DNA of 64,000 nucleotides from Agromyces mediolanus (GTDB lineage: Bacteria; Actinomycetota; Actinomycetes; Actinomycetales; Microbacteriaceae). This document shows positions 16,702 through 25,689 of the stretch, piece after piece. A model generated the notes under the pieces. It was given only the letters and a program-made list of their open reading frames with translations. It did no database searches and was not told the origin of the DNA. Numbering within the stretch: the first letter of the stretch is position 1; each line of letters starts with the position of its first letter. Position numbers and translations under genes: made by a program. The stretch is from positions 434,653 through 498,652 of the forward strand of contig NZ_BMRJ01000001.1 in NCBI RefSeq assembly GCF_014648575.1, in the 5' to 3' direction.

Positions 16702-17395
16702 CCCGGCCGAGCAGCACCGGCGTGCCGGAGAGCTCCGAGGCGGTCTCCTCGCCGACGAGCACCGGGGCGCCCGCCGCGATGCCGAGCGCGGCGGCGATCG
16801 CCTCGTCGGCGGCCTCGGCGCGCACCGTGTAGTCGCTGCGCACCACGCGCAGCCCGCACACCGACTCGAGCGTGCCGTAGAGGGAGGCGTCCTCGAGCAT
16901 CTCGGGCTCGAGGCCCACCGCCCGCTGTGCCGGGATGATCGACACGTCGTAGCAGATCGGCACCTCGTCGAGGGTGCGTACCCGGTGCACCTCGAGCACG
17001 GGGGAGGCTGGGGCGAGGGCGAGACTGCCCGCCTCACCGAGGCTCGCGGGGCGCACCTCGCTGCGGTGCACCCGGGCCCCGGGACGCAGCCCGCGGGCGA
17101 GCGCCATCTCGGTGAACGACTGCAGGGCGACCCGCTCAGCCATGTGCGGGGCGGTGACGAACCAGCCGCGCCAGGGGGAGCTCTCGAGCAGGCCGTCGCG
17201 CTCGAGCGACGCGAGGGCGTCGCGCAGCACGACCCGGCTGACCGAGACCCGCTCGGCGAGCTCGCGCTCGCCGGGCAGCTTCTGCCCCGGCTCGAAGACG
17301 CCCGCCTCGATGAGTTCGCGGATCGCGTCCTTGGCCCGGGCCGCGGTGCGCCCGAGCTGGCGCGGCGCAGCCGTCGCGGTCGCGTGTTCGCTCAT
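16646..17395 (-). CDS. GntR-family regulator with UTRA domain (HutC subfamily)
   Basis: A 249-aa regulator. The N-terminal winged HTH (residues about 17-85) reads KLPGERELAERVSVSRVVLRDAL. The C-terminal UTRA sensor (about 95-245) contains VLEVHRVRTLDEVPICYDVS and ends FQATLYRPN. UTRA regulators usually bind a sugar phosphate or similar effector. It lies 82 bp downstream of the CUT1 ABC operon on the same strand and is probably its repressor. GACCA/TGGTC inverted repeats upstream of the binding-protein gene resemble operators of this subfamily. Confidence 0.87.
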   Translation of the reverse strand: MSEHATATAAPRQLGRTAARAKDAIRELIEAGVFEPGQKLPGERELAERVSVSRVVLRDALASLERDGLLESSPWRGWFVTAPHMAERVALQSFTEMALARGLRPGARVHRSEVRPASLGEAGSLALAPASPVLEVHRVRTLDEVPICYDVSIIPAQRAVGLEPEMLEDASLYGTLESVCGLRVVRSDYTVRAEAADEAIAAALGIAAGAPVLVGEETASELSGTPVLLGRVTYRHDAYEFQATLYRPN

Positions 17396-17477
17396 CGTGG
17401 CCGCCTCCCCGCCCCGATTCTCCTGAGCGGGTGGCCGCCGGTCAAGCCGGGCCGGCGCGTGCCGCCGGGCTCCCGGT

Positions 17478-18308
17478 TCACTCCTTCACCGCCCCGGCGA
17501 CGACGCCCGTGATGAAGCGGCGCTGGAAGATCGCGTAGACGACGAGGATCGGCAGCGCGACGATGACGGCGGCGGCCGCCGTCACCGAGGGGTCGAAGTT
17601 GCGCGTGCTGCCCGCGAAGAAGGAGAGGGCCAGCGGCGCGGTCTGCACGTCGGGGTTCTGCGGCACGAGCACGAGCGCCATCAGGAACTCGTTCCACGTG
17701 TACAGGAACAGCAGCGTGCCGAGGGTGGCGATCGCGGGCGCGGAGACCGGCACGTACACGCGCCAGAGCGTCGCCCAGCGACCGGCCCCGTCGATCGAGG
17801 CGGCCTCGCCCAGCGAGCGCGGCACGTTCGCGTACGCGGTGCGCATCCACAGCACTCCGAGCGAGACCGAGGTCGCGATCTGCGGCAGGATGAGCGCCCA
17901 GTACGTGTTGAGCAGGCCCATGCCCTCGAGCAGGTAGTAGAGCGGCACGATGATGCCCTCGTAGGGCATCACGAGGCCGACGAGCAGGATGCCGAGCAGC
18001 ACGAAGCGCCCGGGGAAGCGCATGGTGGAGAACGCGTAGCCGGCGAGCACCGAGACGAGGCTCGCCCCCAGCACGACCGCGACGGCCACGACGAGCGAGG
18101 ACCAGAGCGCCTGCCCGAAGCCGCCCCGCGTCCACGCGGTCGCGAAGTTCTCGAGCGTGAGGCTCGACGGCAGGCCGCCCCCGCCCGTGCGCTCGCCGGA
18201 CGGCGTGAGCGCGAGCAGGACGATGGAGAGGAAGGGGAGCAGCGCGAGCAGCGCTCCGACGATGAGCAGCAGGAGTCCCAGGAGCTGCTCGGAGCGGCGG
18301 ATCCTCAT
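17478..18308 (-). CDS. CUT1-type sugar ABC transporter permease (MalG-like)
   Basis: Inner-membrane permease of 276 aa with six hydrophobic segments. The EAA loop reads EAASIDGAGRWATLWRVYVPVSAPA, where the transporter contacts its ATPase. The start ATG (18306-18308) overlaps the stop of the partner permease in ATGA. Together with the binding protein it forms a carbohydrate importer; no ATPase gene is adjacent, so a shared MsmK/MsiK-type ATPase encoded elsewhere is likely, as usual in actinobacteria. Confidence 0.88.
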   Translation of the reverse strand: MRIRRSEQLLGLLLLIVGALLALLPFLSIVLLALTPSGERTGGGGLPSSLTLENFATAWTRGGFGQALWSSLVVAVAVVLGASLVSVLAGYAFSTMRFPGRFVLLGILLVGLVMPYEGIIVPLYYLLEGMGLLNTYWALILPQIATSVSLGVLWMRTAYANVPRSLGEAASIDGAGRWATLWRVYVPVSAPAIATLGTLLFLYTWNEFLMALVLVPQNPDVQTAPLALSFFAGSTRNFDPSVTAAAAVIVALPILVVYAIFQRRFITGVVAGAVKE

Positions 18309-19267
18309 CGGGTCCCTCCTCGGGGTGCGGCGGCGTCGCGGTCGCGGGTGAGCCACATCACCGCGCCGACGATGGCGAAGATGAGCAGCGTCAGCACGAC
18401 GGCGATGGCCGAGGCGCGGCCGACCTGGTGGGTGACGAAGGCCTCGCGGTAGATGAAGTAGGAGGGCACCGTGGTCGAGGTGCCCGGGCCGCCGGCGGTC
18501 GTGTTCCAGACGATGTCGAAGTTGCGCAGCGCCGCGGTGATCATCAGCACGAGTGCGACCTGGATCTCGCCGCGGAGCGCGGGGAGGGTGACCGCGAAGA
18601 ACTCGCGCACGGGCCCGGCGCCGTCGAGGCGGGCGGCCTCGAACTGCTCGGCGGGGATGTTCTGCAGGCCGCTCACGAACAGCACGAAGGCGAGGCCGAA
18701 CATCACCCAGGTGCCGATGATGCCGACCGAGGGCAGCGCCGTGGTGAAGTCGCCGAGCCAGGTGCGGGTGAGCCCGTCGAGCCCGATCGCGCGCAGCGCG
18801 GTGTTCAGGGGTCCGGTCTCGGCGAAGATCCAGCGCCAGGAGATCGCGACGACGACGGTCGAGAGGATGTACGGCACGAACAGCAGCGCGCGGAACGCGG
18901 CGAGGCCGCGCACCCGGATGCGGGCGATCGCGCCGACGAAGACGAGGGCGAGCGCCGTCGGCAGGAGGGCGTAGAAGACCACGAAGACGAGGGAGTGCAG
19001 CGTCGCCTGCCAGATCTGCGGATCGGCGAGCACGTCGGCGAAGTTGTCGAAGCCGACCCATTCGCTCGCGGTGATGCCGTCCCAGTCGAACAGCGCGATC
19101 CAGATCGACTCCACGACGGGGCGGACGAGGAAGACCAGGTAGAACGCGAAGGCGGGGACGAGGTAGAGGTACGCGTCCCAGTCGTAGCGGCGGAGGAGCG
19201 GCCGGCGGCGCGGGGCGCTGCCGGTGGCCCGGGCGGGGCCCGGGCGCGGGGGCGAGAGGGTCGTCAT
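18305..19267 (-). CDS. CUT1-type sugar ABC transporter permease (MalF-like)
   Basis: Inner-membrane permease of 320 aa. A basic N-terminal tail is followed by a first membrane segment (AYLYLVPAFAFYLVFLVRPV in two blocks). The EAA loop reads EQFEAARLDGAGPVREFFAVTLPAL. It lies between the binding-protein gene and the second permease gene, overlapping the latter by 4 bp. A GC-rich hairpin separates it from the binding-protein gene upstream. Confidence 0.88.
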   Translation of the reverse strand: MTTLSPPRPGPARATGSAPRRRPLLRRYDWDAYLYLVPAFAFYLVFLVRPVVESIWIALFDWDGITASEWVGFDNFADVLADPQIWQATLHSLVFVVFYALLPTALALVFVGAIARIRVRGLAAFRALLFVPYILSTVVVAISWRWIFAETGPLNTALRAIGLDGLTRTWLGDFTTALPSVGIIGTWVMFGLAFVLFVSGLQNIPAEQFEAARLDGAGPVREFFAVTLPALRGEIQVALVLMITAALRNFDIVWNTTAGGPGTSTTVPSYFIYREAFVTHQVGRASAIAVVLTLLIFAIVGAVMWLTRDRDAAAPRGGTR

Positions 19268-19288
19268 CGAGGAGTCTCCGGGTGGATG

Positions 19289-19320
19289 CCGGGGGCGGGC
19301 CGCGATCGGCCCGCCCCCGG
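19289..19320 (-). terminator. Intra-operon hairpin between binding-protein and permease genes
   Basis: CCGGGGGCGGGCC (19289-19301) and GGCCCGCCCCCGG (19308-19320) form a perfect 13-bp stem with a 6-base loop. Position between a binding-protein gene and its permease gene suggests a partial terminator or RNA stabiliser that keeps binding-protein mRNA in excess. Confidence 0.6.
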
Positions 19321-19326
19321 TCGCGG

Positions 19327-20673
19327 TCAGTCGGTGTGGAAGTCGACCCAGTCGGACTGCACGCGCTCGAGCAGCGCGTCGGCGCTCTCGCGTCCGGCGA
19401 GCACCTCCTGCAGGCCGCCCGTGAAGGTGTCGAACATCGTGTCGGTCGCCCAGTCGTACCAGTAGAGCGGGCCCGCACCGTCGAGCTGGGTGGCGGAGGC
19501 GTCGAGCAGCGCCGCGAACATCGCGTCGTCGCCGGCGGCCTCGACCGGCTGGATCGGCACCCGGTGCGTGCCGGCGAGGAGCTCGGCGGACTCGGGGGAG
19601 TTCACCATGCCGACGAAGGCGATCGCCGCGAGGGTCGCGTCCGACTTGGAGCTCACGTGCCACGGCATGCCGAAGGAGCCGCTGGAGGCGTAGTCGCCGT
19701 CGGAGAGGCCGGGGGTGAAGTCGAAGGCGGCGCCGTCGGAAATCGCGCCGGCGTACCAGTTGCCGCCGATGAAGAAGACGCCCTCGCCCGAGGCGAACGC
19801 CGCTGCCGCGTCGTCGGGGCTCGTGCCATCGTAGCCGGCGGAGACGTAGCCCTTCGCGACCCACTCGGCGAAGCGGTCGAGCGCCTCGCGGTTGGAGTCG
19901 ACGGCGAAGTCGGCGTCCTTCGCGCCGGTGATCCACTCGCGGGTGTCGGCCGCCGGGGTGAGCGCGCCCTGCAGGATCGAGAAGGTCTGCATCGCGGAGG
20001 CCTTGTCGGCGTTGCCGAGCACGAGCGGGGTCTGCCCGGCGGCCTTCGCGGCGGCGAATGCCGCCTCGAGCTCGTCGAGGGTCGTCGGGGTGCCGAGGCC
20101 GAGCGCGGCGAGCTTCTCGCGGTTCGAGAACAGGCCGACCATCTGGTTGTCGGGCGACATGCCGTAGACGGCGCCCTCGCCGAAGGCGGAGCCGTCCTCG
20201 GACCACTGCAGCTGGGTGATGGCGTCGCCCGCGGCGTCGCGGTAGTCGTAGGCGTCGGCGACGTCGTCGAGCGGGCGGATGAGGCCGGCCTTCACGAGCG
20301 CGCCGTCGGTGGCCCAGCCCTGGTTGCCCTGGGCGACGTCGGGGGCGTCGGCGGAGTTCATCGCGTTCAGGACCGTCGCGGTGAGGTCGTTGAAGCTCTT
20401 GAACTGGATGTCGACGGTGACGTTCGGGAACTCCGCCTCGTAGGCGGGCACGAGCTGGTCCATGAAGTCCTGCTCGCCCTGGTCGGCCCAGACGTTGAGC
20501 GTGACCTCGCCGAGCTCGGCGACCTGCTCCGGGGTGACGGGGGCGGTGATCTCCTCGACCGGCGCGGAGGGGGCGGTGCGCGAACCGCCGGGGGCGCTGC
20601 ACGCGGCGAGCCCCAGGGCGAGTGCGGTGACCGCGGCGGCGGCACCGGTGAGACGCATTCGACGGGTGGGCAT
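19327..20673 (-). CDS. Sugar ABC transporter substrate-binding lipoprotein
   Basis: Extracellular family-1 solute-binding protein, 448 aa. The signal peptide ends in the lipobox LAAC with lipidated Cys25. The mature part has the expected LNVWADQGEQDF start and a C-terminal TFTGGLQEVLAG block. I start at the ATG at 20671-20673, preceded by AAAGGA; an in-frame upstream start at 20724 would add a non-hydrophobic lead. First gene of the CUT1 importer operon and divergent from the inositol operon, so inositol or a related polyol is a reasonable guess for its ligand. Confidence 0.87.
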   Translation of the reverse strand: MPTRRMRLTGAAAAVTALALGLAACSAPGGSRTAPSAPVEEITAPVTPEQVAELGEVTLNVWADQGEQDFMDQLVPAYEAEFPNVTVDIQFKSFNDLTATVLNAMNSADAPDVAQGNQGWATDGALVKAGLIRPLDDVADAYDYRDAAGDAITQLQWSEDGSAFGEGAVYGMSPDNQMVGLFSNREKLAALGLGTPTTLDELEAAFAAAKAAGQTPLVLGNADKASAMQTFSILQGALTPAADTREWITGAKDADFAVDSNREALDRFAEWVAKGYVSAGYDGTSPDDAAAAFASGEGVFFIGGNWYAGAISDGAAFDFTPGLSDGDYASSGSFGMPWHVSSKSDATLAAIAFVGMVNSPESAELLAGTHRVPIQPVEAAGDDAMFAALLDASATQLDGAGPLYWYDWATDTMFDTFTGGLQEVLAGRESADALLERVQSDWVDFHTD

Positions 20674-20804
20674 GAGTGGTCCTTTCCGGAGCGGCAGCGA
20701 TGTCGCTCGCGGGGTGGTCGGCATCGCTGCCGAATCGGGGGAACGCCCGGGCGTCTCGGGTTGTCGCCGTCGGCGCCGCGGACGTCGTCATCGTGTCATG
20801 ATGA

Positions 20805-20836
20805 GACCAATTAGTCCAGTTTCAGGACCAGTGGTC
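20805..20836. promoter_or_regulatory. Pair of GntR-type operator-like inverted repeats
   Basis: Two related sites, GACCAATTAGTC (20805-20816) and GACCA-G-TGGTC (20826-20836), have centres about 20.5 bp apart, close to two helical turns. They lie between the binding-protein gene and the inositol operon. The GGTC/GACC core matches operators known for HutC/DasR-like GntR proteins, so the GntR at 16.6 kb is the best candidate. Confidence 0.45.
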
Positions 20837-20869
20837 AGTTCGCTGATTCAACCATCCGTAATTCATGTT

Positions 20870-20887
20870 ACTTTGTCAAGACAAAGT
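20870..20887. promoter_or_regulatory. Operator of the iolC operon (TTTGTC-AA-GACAAA type)
   Basis: ACTTTGTC-AA-GACAAAGT is a perfect inverted repeat with 8-bp arms, 28 bp before the iolC start and next to a TACTTT -10-like box. The core TGTCAAGACA recurs at 36058-36067, just before the GntR gene at 35.3-36.0 kb, which is therefore the likely binding protein. Confidence 0.6.
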
Positions 20888-20915
20888 TCCCCCTCGAAAC
20901 CGGAGCGCCAGCCGT

Positions 20916-21893
20916 ATGAACCCCACCCCCGACGCCGCCCTCGACGTCCTGACCATCGGCCGGGTCGGCGTCGACCTGTACCCGCTGCAGGACGCGACCC
21001 CGCTCGAGGAGGTGTCGACCTTCGGCAAGTACCTCGGCGGCAGCGCGACGAACGTCGCCGTCGCGGCGGCCCGGCACGGCCTCTCCTCCGCCGTGGTCAC
21101 GCGCACCGGCGACGACCCCTTCGGCCGCTTCGTGAGCCAGGAGCTCACCCGCCTCGGCGTCGACGCCCGCTTCGTCGCGCCCCTGCCCGGCCGCAAGACG
21201 CCGATCACCTTCTGCGAGATCTACCCGCCCGACGACTTCCCGCTGTACTTCTACCGCGACCCGATCGCGCCCGACCTCCTCATCGAGGCCGCCGAGCTCG
21301 ACCTCGACGCGATCCGCGACGCCCGCGTCTACTGGGCGACGGCGACGGGGCTCTCCGAGGAGCCGAGCCGCTCGGCGCACCTCGCCGCCTGGACCGCCCG
21401 CGGTCGCGCGCCGCTCACCGTGCTCGACCTCGACTACCGCGCGGTGTTCTGGGAGCACGAGCAGCTCGCCCGCGAGCAGGTGTCCGCCGCGCTCGAGCAC
21501 GTCACCGTCGCCGTCGGCAACCTCGAGGAGTGCGACATCGCCGTGGGCGAGCGCGACCCCCAGCGGGCCGCCGACGCGCTCCTCGACCGCGGCGTCGAGC
21601 TCGCCGTGGTCAAGCAGGGGCCGCGCGGCGTCCTCGCGAAGACCCGTGACGAGACGGTCGAGGTGCCGCCGCACCTCGTCTCGGTCGTGAACGGCCTCGG
21701 CGCGGGCGACGGCTTCGGCGGCGCGCTGTGCCGCGGGCTGCTCGCGGGCGAGTCGCTCGACCGGGTCATCCGCTTCGCCAACGCGGCCGGCGCCATCGTC
21801 GCCGGCCGCCGCGAGTGCTCGACCGCCATGCCGACGACCGCCGAGGTCGAGACCGCGCTCGCCGCGGCCGCCGAGGGGAGCCGGGATGCCTGA
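20916..21893 (+). CDS. iolC: 5-dehydro-2-deoxygluconokinase (IolC)
   Basis: PfkB-type sugar kinase, 325 aa, that phosphorylates 2-deoxy-5-keto-gluconate in myo-inositol breakdown. The N-terminal ribokinase motif reads GRVGVDLYPLQ..., then GGSATNVAVAAARHG. The C-terminal signature is NGLGAGDGFGGALCRGLL with the catalytic Asp in GAGD. ATG at 20916 with CGGAG upstream. First gene of the inositol operon; it overlaps the next gene by 8 bp. Order and neighbours (aldolase-fold gene, iolB, iolD) support the assignment. Confidence 0.93.
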   Translation: MNPTPDAALDVLTIGRVGVDLYPLQDATPLEEVSTFGKYLGGSATNVAVAAARHGLSSAVVTRTGDDPFGRFVSQELTRLGVDARFVAPLPGRKTPITFCEIYPPDDFPLYFYRDPIAPDLLIEAAELDLDAIRDARVYWATATGLSEEPSRSAHLAAWTARGRAPLTVLDLDYRAVFWEHEQLAREQVSAALEHVTVAVGNLEECDIAVGERDPQRAADALLDRGVELAVVKQGPRGVLAKTRDETVEVPPHLVSVVNGLGAGDGFGGALCRGLLAGESLDRVIRFANAAGAIVAGRRECSTAMPTTAEVETALAAAAEGSRDA

Positions 21894-22818
21894 GCCGACC
21901 ATCGCCGCCGAGCCCGCCGCGGGCGGGCTGCCGCCCGAGTCCTACGCGGCGCTCCGCGAGGCGCGCGCCGCCGACCCCGACGCCATCGCCCGCGCGCTCG
22001 ACGCGCGCCGCTCGCGCCAGCTGCTCCGCGGCGACCGCCGGCTGTTCATCGTCGCGGCCGACCACCCGGCCCGGGGCGCCCTCGGCGTCCGCGACGACGA
22101 CTTCGCCATGGCCGACCGCTACCGCCTGCTCGACCGGCTCGCGATCGCCCTCCGCCACCCCGGCGTCGACGGTGTGCTCGGCACCCCGGACGTCATCGAG
22201 GACCTCGCCCTGCTCGGCCTCCTCGACGACAAGATCGTCGTCGGCTCGATGAACCGGGGCGGCCTGCGCGGTGCCGCGTTCGAGATGGACGACCGCTACA
22301 CGGGCTACGACGTGCCGACGATGGTGCGCTCGCGGCTCGACTTCGGCAAGCTCCTGGTGCGGGTGAACCTCGAGGACCGGGCCACCGCGCCGACCCTGCA
22401 GGCCACCGCCGAGGCGGTCGGCCAGGCCGCCGCGGCCCGGCTGCCGATCATGCTCGAGCCCTTCATGAGCTCCTGGCGCGACGGGCGCATCGTCAACGAC
22501 CTGAGCGCGGAGGCCGTGATCACCTCGATGGCGATCGCCTCCGGCCTCGGCACCAGCTCGGCGTACTCGTGGCTGAAGCTGCCCGTGGTGCCCGAGATGG
22601 AGCGCGTGATGGCCGCCTCCACCCTGCCGACCCTGCTACTCGGCGGCGACCCGCGCGAGCGCCCCGACGAGACGTACGCCTCGTGGGCCGACGCGCTCGA
22701 GCTGCCGGGCGTGCACGGGCTCGTCGTCGGCCGCACCCTGCTCTACCCGCCGGACGGCGACGTGCACCGGGCCATCGACACCGCGGCCCGCCTCGTGCAC
22801 CCGGGAGGACTGGCATGA
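21886..22818 (+). CDS. Cgl0159-family (beta/alpha)8-fold protein, putative IolJ-type aldolase
   Basis: A 310-aa TIM-barrel protein of the family named after Corynebacterium glutamicum Cgl0159, which is found beside iolC and iolB in actinobacterial inositol clusters. Visible blocks are LFIVAADHPARGALGV near residue 53, the HPGVDGVLGTPDVIEDLALLG stretch in two parts, and VGRTLLYPPDGDV near the C-terminus. By context it may cleave 2-deoxy-5-keto-gluconate 6-phosphate to dihydroxyacetone phosphate and malonate semialdehyde, replacing IolJ. That role is inference. It overlaps iolC by 8 bp and iolB by 4 bp. Confidence 0.83.
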   Translation: MPEPTIAAEPAAGGLPPESYAALREARAADPDAIARALDARRSRQLLRGDRRLFIVAADHPARGALGVRDDDFAMADRYRLLDRLAIALRHPGVDGVLGTPDVIEDLALLGLLDDKIVVGSMNRGGLRGAAFEMDDRYTGYDVPTMVRSRLDFGKLLVRVNLEDRATAPTLQATAEAVGQAAAARLPIMLEPFMSSWRDGRIVNDLSAEAVITSMAIASGLGTSSAYSWLKLPVVPEMERVMAASTLPTLLLGGDPRERPDETYASWADALELPGVHGLVVGRTLLYPPDGDVHRAIDTAARLVHPGGLA

Positions 22819-23732
22819 GCGCGCGCTGGCTGCACCGGCGCGGCGAGCTGGCCGAGGGGCCCTGGGAGTCCGTCGTCGACGACCGTGTCGAGGGCTGGAG
22901 CTGGACGGGCCTCCGAGTGGCCGAACTCGACGCCGACGCCGCGCTCGCCCTCCCCGCCGGCGGGCTCGAGCGCCTCGTCGTGCCGCTCGCCGGCAGCTTC
23001 GCGCTCGAACTGGAGCACGCCGACGGGCGGCGCGAGCGCCTCGATCTGCGCGGCCGCGACTCGGTCTTCGCCGGGCCGAGCGATGTCGCCTACCTCGGCG
23101 TCGGCACCGCCGCGACGCTCAGCGGCTCCGGCCGGGTGGCCGTCGCCGAGGCGCCGAGCGACGAGCGGCACCCCTCCCGGCGGATCGCCGCCGAGGAGGT
23201 GCCCGTCGAGCTCCGCGGCGCCGGGCGCTCGAGCCGGCAGGTGCACAACTTCGGCACGCCGGAGACGCTCGCGGCCGGCCGCTTCATCGTCTGCGAGGTG
23301 CTCACCCCGGCCGAGAACTGGTCGTCGTACCCGCCGCACAAGCACGACGAGCACGTGCCGGGCGCCGAGTCGCAGCTCGAGGAGATCTACTACTTCGAGG
23401 CGGCCGTGACCCGCGGCGCCGAGGCGCCGGCCGGCGCGGAGCCGTTCGGCCTGTTCTCCACCTCGAGCTCCCCGGCCGGCGAGATCGAGATCGACGGCCG
23501 GGTGGGCACGGGCGACATCGCGCTCGTCCCCTTCGGCTACCACGGGCCGGCGGTCGCCGCGCCCGGCTACGACCTGTACTACCTGAACGTCATGGCCGGC
23601 CCCGGGCCGGAGCGCGCCTGGCGGATCAGCGACGACCCCGCGCACGCGTGGGTGCGCGACAGCTGGGCGGGCCAGGAGCTCGACCCGCGACTGCCGTACC
23701 GCGCGCCCGCCTCGGAAGGAGCACGACCATGA
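22815..23732 (+). CDS. iolB: 5-deoxy-glucuronate isomerase (IolB)
   Basis: Bicupin isomerase of 305 aa that converts 5-deoxy-glucuronate to 2-deoxy-5-keto-gluconate. The metal site shows SYPPHKHDEH (His175, His177) and Glu190 in QLEEIYYFE, all family-typical. Its start overlaps the upstream stop (ATGA) and its own stop overlaps the iolD start (ATGA), so translation is coupled along the operon. Confidence 0.93.
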   Translation: MSARWLHRRGELAEGPWESVVDDRVEGWSWTGLRVAELDADAALALPAGGLERLVVPLAGSFALELEHADGRRERLDLRGRDSVFAGPSDVAYLGVGTAATLSGSGRVAVAEAPSDERHPSRRIAAEEVPVELRGAGRSSRQVHNFGTPETLAAGRFIVCEVLTPAENWSSYPPHKHDEHVPGAESQLEEIYYFEAAVTRGAEAPAGAEPFGLFSTSSSPAGEIEIDGRVGTGDIALVPFGYHGPAVAAPGYDLYYLNVMAGPGPERAWRISDDPAHAWVRDSWAGQELDPRLPYRAPASEGARP

Positions 23733-25636
23733 CCGCACGCAACGCCACCCGGCGGATGACCGTGAGCCAGGCCCTCGTCGAGTTCCTGGCCAATCAGTGG
23801 ACCGTCGACGGCGACGTCCGCGAGCGCACCATCGCCGGCACCTTCGGCATCTTCGGCCACGGCAACATCGCCGGCGTCGCGCAGGCGCTGAAACAGCTCG
23901 CCCGCGAGGACCCGGCCCGCATGCCATACCACCAGGCGCGCAACGAGCAGGCGATGGTGCATCAGGCCGTCGGCTACGCGCGGATGCACCGCCGGCGCGC
24001 GACCTACGCGTGCACCGCCTCGGTCGGCCCCGGCGCGACGAACATGCTGACGGGGGCGGCCCTCGCCACCACCAACCGGCTGCCCGTGCTGCTGCTGCCC
24101 TCGGACACCTTCGCGACGCGCGTCGCCGACCCGGTGCTGCAGCAGCTCGAGCTGCCGCACGACGCGACGGTGTCGGTGAACGACGCGTTCCGCCCGCTCT
24201 CGCGCTTCTTCGACCGGGTGAGCCGCCCCGAGCAGCTCTTCTCGGCCGCGCTCGGCGCGATGCGCGTGCTGACCGACCCCGTGGAGACCGGCGCGGCCAC
24301 GATCTCGCTCCCGGAGGACGTGCAGGCCGAGCTCATCGACGTGCCGCTCGAGTTCCTCCGCGAGCGGGAGTGGCACGTGCGCCGACCGCAGCCCGAGCCG
24401 GGCGAACTCGCCCGCGCCGTGGCGGCCATCCGCGGCGCGGCGGCGCCGCTCATCGTGGCCGGCGGCGGCGTGCTCTACTCCGACGCGGCCGAGGAGCTGC
24501 GCCGCTTCGCCGAGGCGACGGGCATCGCGGTCGCGACGACGCAGGCCGGCGTCGGCGCCCTGCCGTGGGACCACCCGCTCGCCGCGGGCTCGGTCGGCGC
24601 GACCGGCACCACGACCGCCAACCGGCTCGCCGCCGAGGCCGACCTGGTGATCGGCATCGGCACGAGGTACAGCGACTTCACGACCGCGTCGCGTTCGGCG
24701 TTCCAGCACCCCGGGGTGCGCTTCGTGAACCTCAACGTCGCGAGCTTCGACGCGCTGAAGCACGGCACCGAGCTGCCCCTCGTTGCCGACGCCAGGGCCG
24801 GCCTCGCCGCCCTCGGCGCCGAGCTGGCGGGCTACACCACCTCCGCCGGGTACCGCGGCGCGCTCGCCGAGGGCAAGGCGGCCTGGGACGGCGTGGTGGA
24901 TGCCGCGTTCGCCCCGAGCGGTCGGCCGCGGCCCGCGCAGTCCGAGATCATCGGGGCCGTGCAGGCGGCGAGCGATCCCCGCGACGTCGTCGTCTGCGCC
25001 GCCGGCTCGCTGCCGGGCGACCTGCACAAGCTGTGGCGGGTGCGCGACGACCTCGGCTACCACGTCGAGTACGCGTACTCCTGCATGGGCTACGAGATCG
25101 CGGGCGGCCTCGGCGTGCGCCGCGGCGCCCCCGACCGCGACGTGATCGTCATGGTCGGCGACGGCTCGTACCTGATGATGCACACCGAGATCGTCACGGC
25201 GGTCGCCGAGGGGCTGAAGGTGATCATCGTGCTGATCCAGAACCACGGCTACGCCTCGATCGGCGCGCTCAGCGACACGGTCGGCACCGACCGCTACGGC
25301 ACGCGCTACCGCTATCAGGATGCCGAGGCGAACGACGTCGACCCGGAGCGGGCACTGCCCGTCGACCTCGCGGCGAACGCGGCGAGCCTCGGCATCGACG
25401 TCGTCCGCATCGAGCCCGGCGCCGACGTCGTCGCGCAGCTGGGCGAGGCGGTGCGGGCGGCGAAGGCCTCGCCGACCGCGACGCTCATCCACGTCGAGAG
25501 CGATCCGCTCATCCCCGCGCCCGACGGCGGCGGCTGGTGGGACGTGCCCGTCGCGGCCGTCTCGGAGCTGTCGAGCACGCAGCGCGCCCGCGCGGCGTAC
25601 GAGGCGGCCCGCGAGGCGCAGCGCCCGCTCGTCTGA
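23729..25636 (+). CDS. iolD: 3D-(3,5/4)-trihydroxycyclohexane-1,2-dione hydrolase (IolD)
   Basis: Thiamine-diphosphate enzyme, 635 aa, that opens the ring of the diketone formed from inosose to give 5-deoxy-glucuronate. The N-terminal MTVSQALVEFLANQ and GIFGHGNIAGVAQAL are IolD hallmarks. The pyrimidine-domain glutamate region is RNEQAMVHQAVGYA, and the ThDP/Mg motif begins MVGDGSYLMM. The ATG at 23729 with GGAAGGAG upstream overlaps the iolB stop. The frame stays open past the stop only in another phase; the real stop is at 25634-25636. Confidence 0.94.
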   Translation: MTARNATRRMTVSQALVEFLANQWTVDGDVRERTIAGTFGIFGHGNIAGVAQALKQLAREDPARMPYHQARNEQAMVHQAVGYARMHRRRATYACTASVGPGATNMLTGAALATTNRLPVLLLPSDTFATRVADPVLQQLELPHDATVSVNDAFRPLSRFFDRVSRPEQLFSAALGAMRVLTDPVETGAATISLPEDVQAELIDVPLEFLREREWHVRRPQPEPGELARAVAAIRGAAAPLIVAGGGVLYSDAAEELRRFAEATGIAVATTQAGVGALPWDHPLAAGSVGATGTTTANRLAAEADLVIGIGTRYSDFTTASRSAFQHPGVRFVNLNVASFDALKHGTELPLVADARAGLAALGAELAGYTTSAGYRGALAEGKAAWDGVVDAAFAPSGRPRPAQSEIIGAVQAASDPRDVVVCAAGSLPGDLHKLWRVRDDLGYHVEYAYSCMGYEIAGGLGVRRGAPDRDVIVMVGDGSYLMMHTEIVTAVAEGLKVIIVLIQNHGYASIGALSDTVGTDRYGTRYRYQDAEANDVDPERALPVDLAANAASLGIDVVRIEPGADVVAQLGEAVRAAKASPTATLIHVESDPLIPAPDGGGWWDVPVAAVSELSSTQRARAAYEAAREAQRPLV

Positions 25637-25689
25637 GCCCGCGCGACCGAATCATCGGGGCGCCCGGCGCCCCAGTCGAGAGGAGAACC

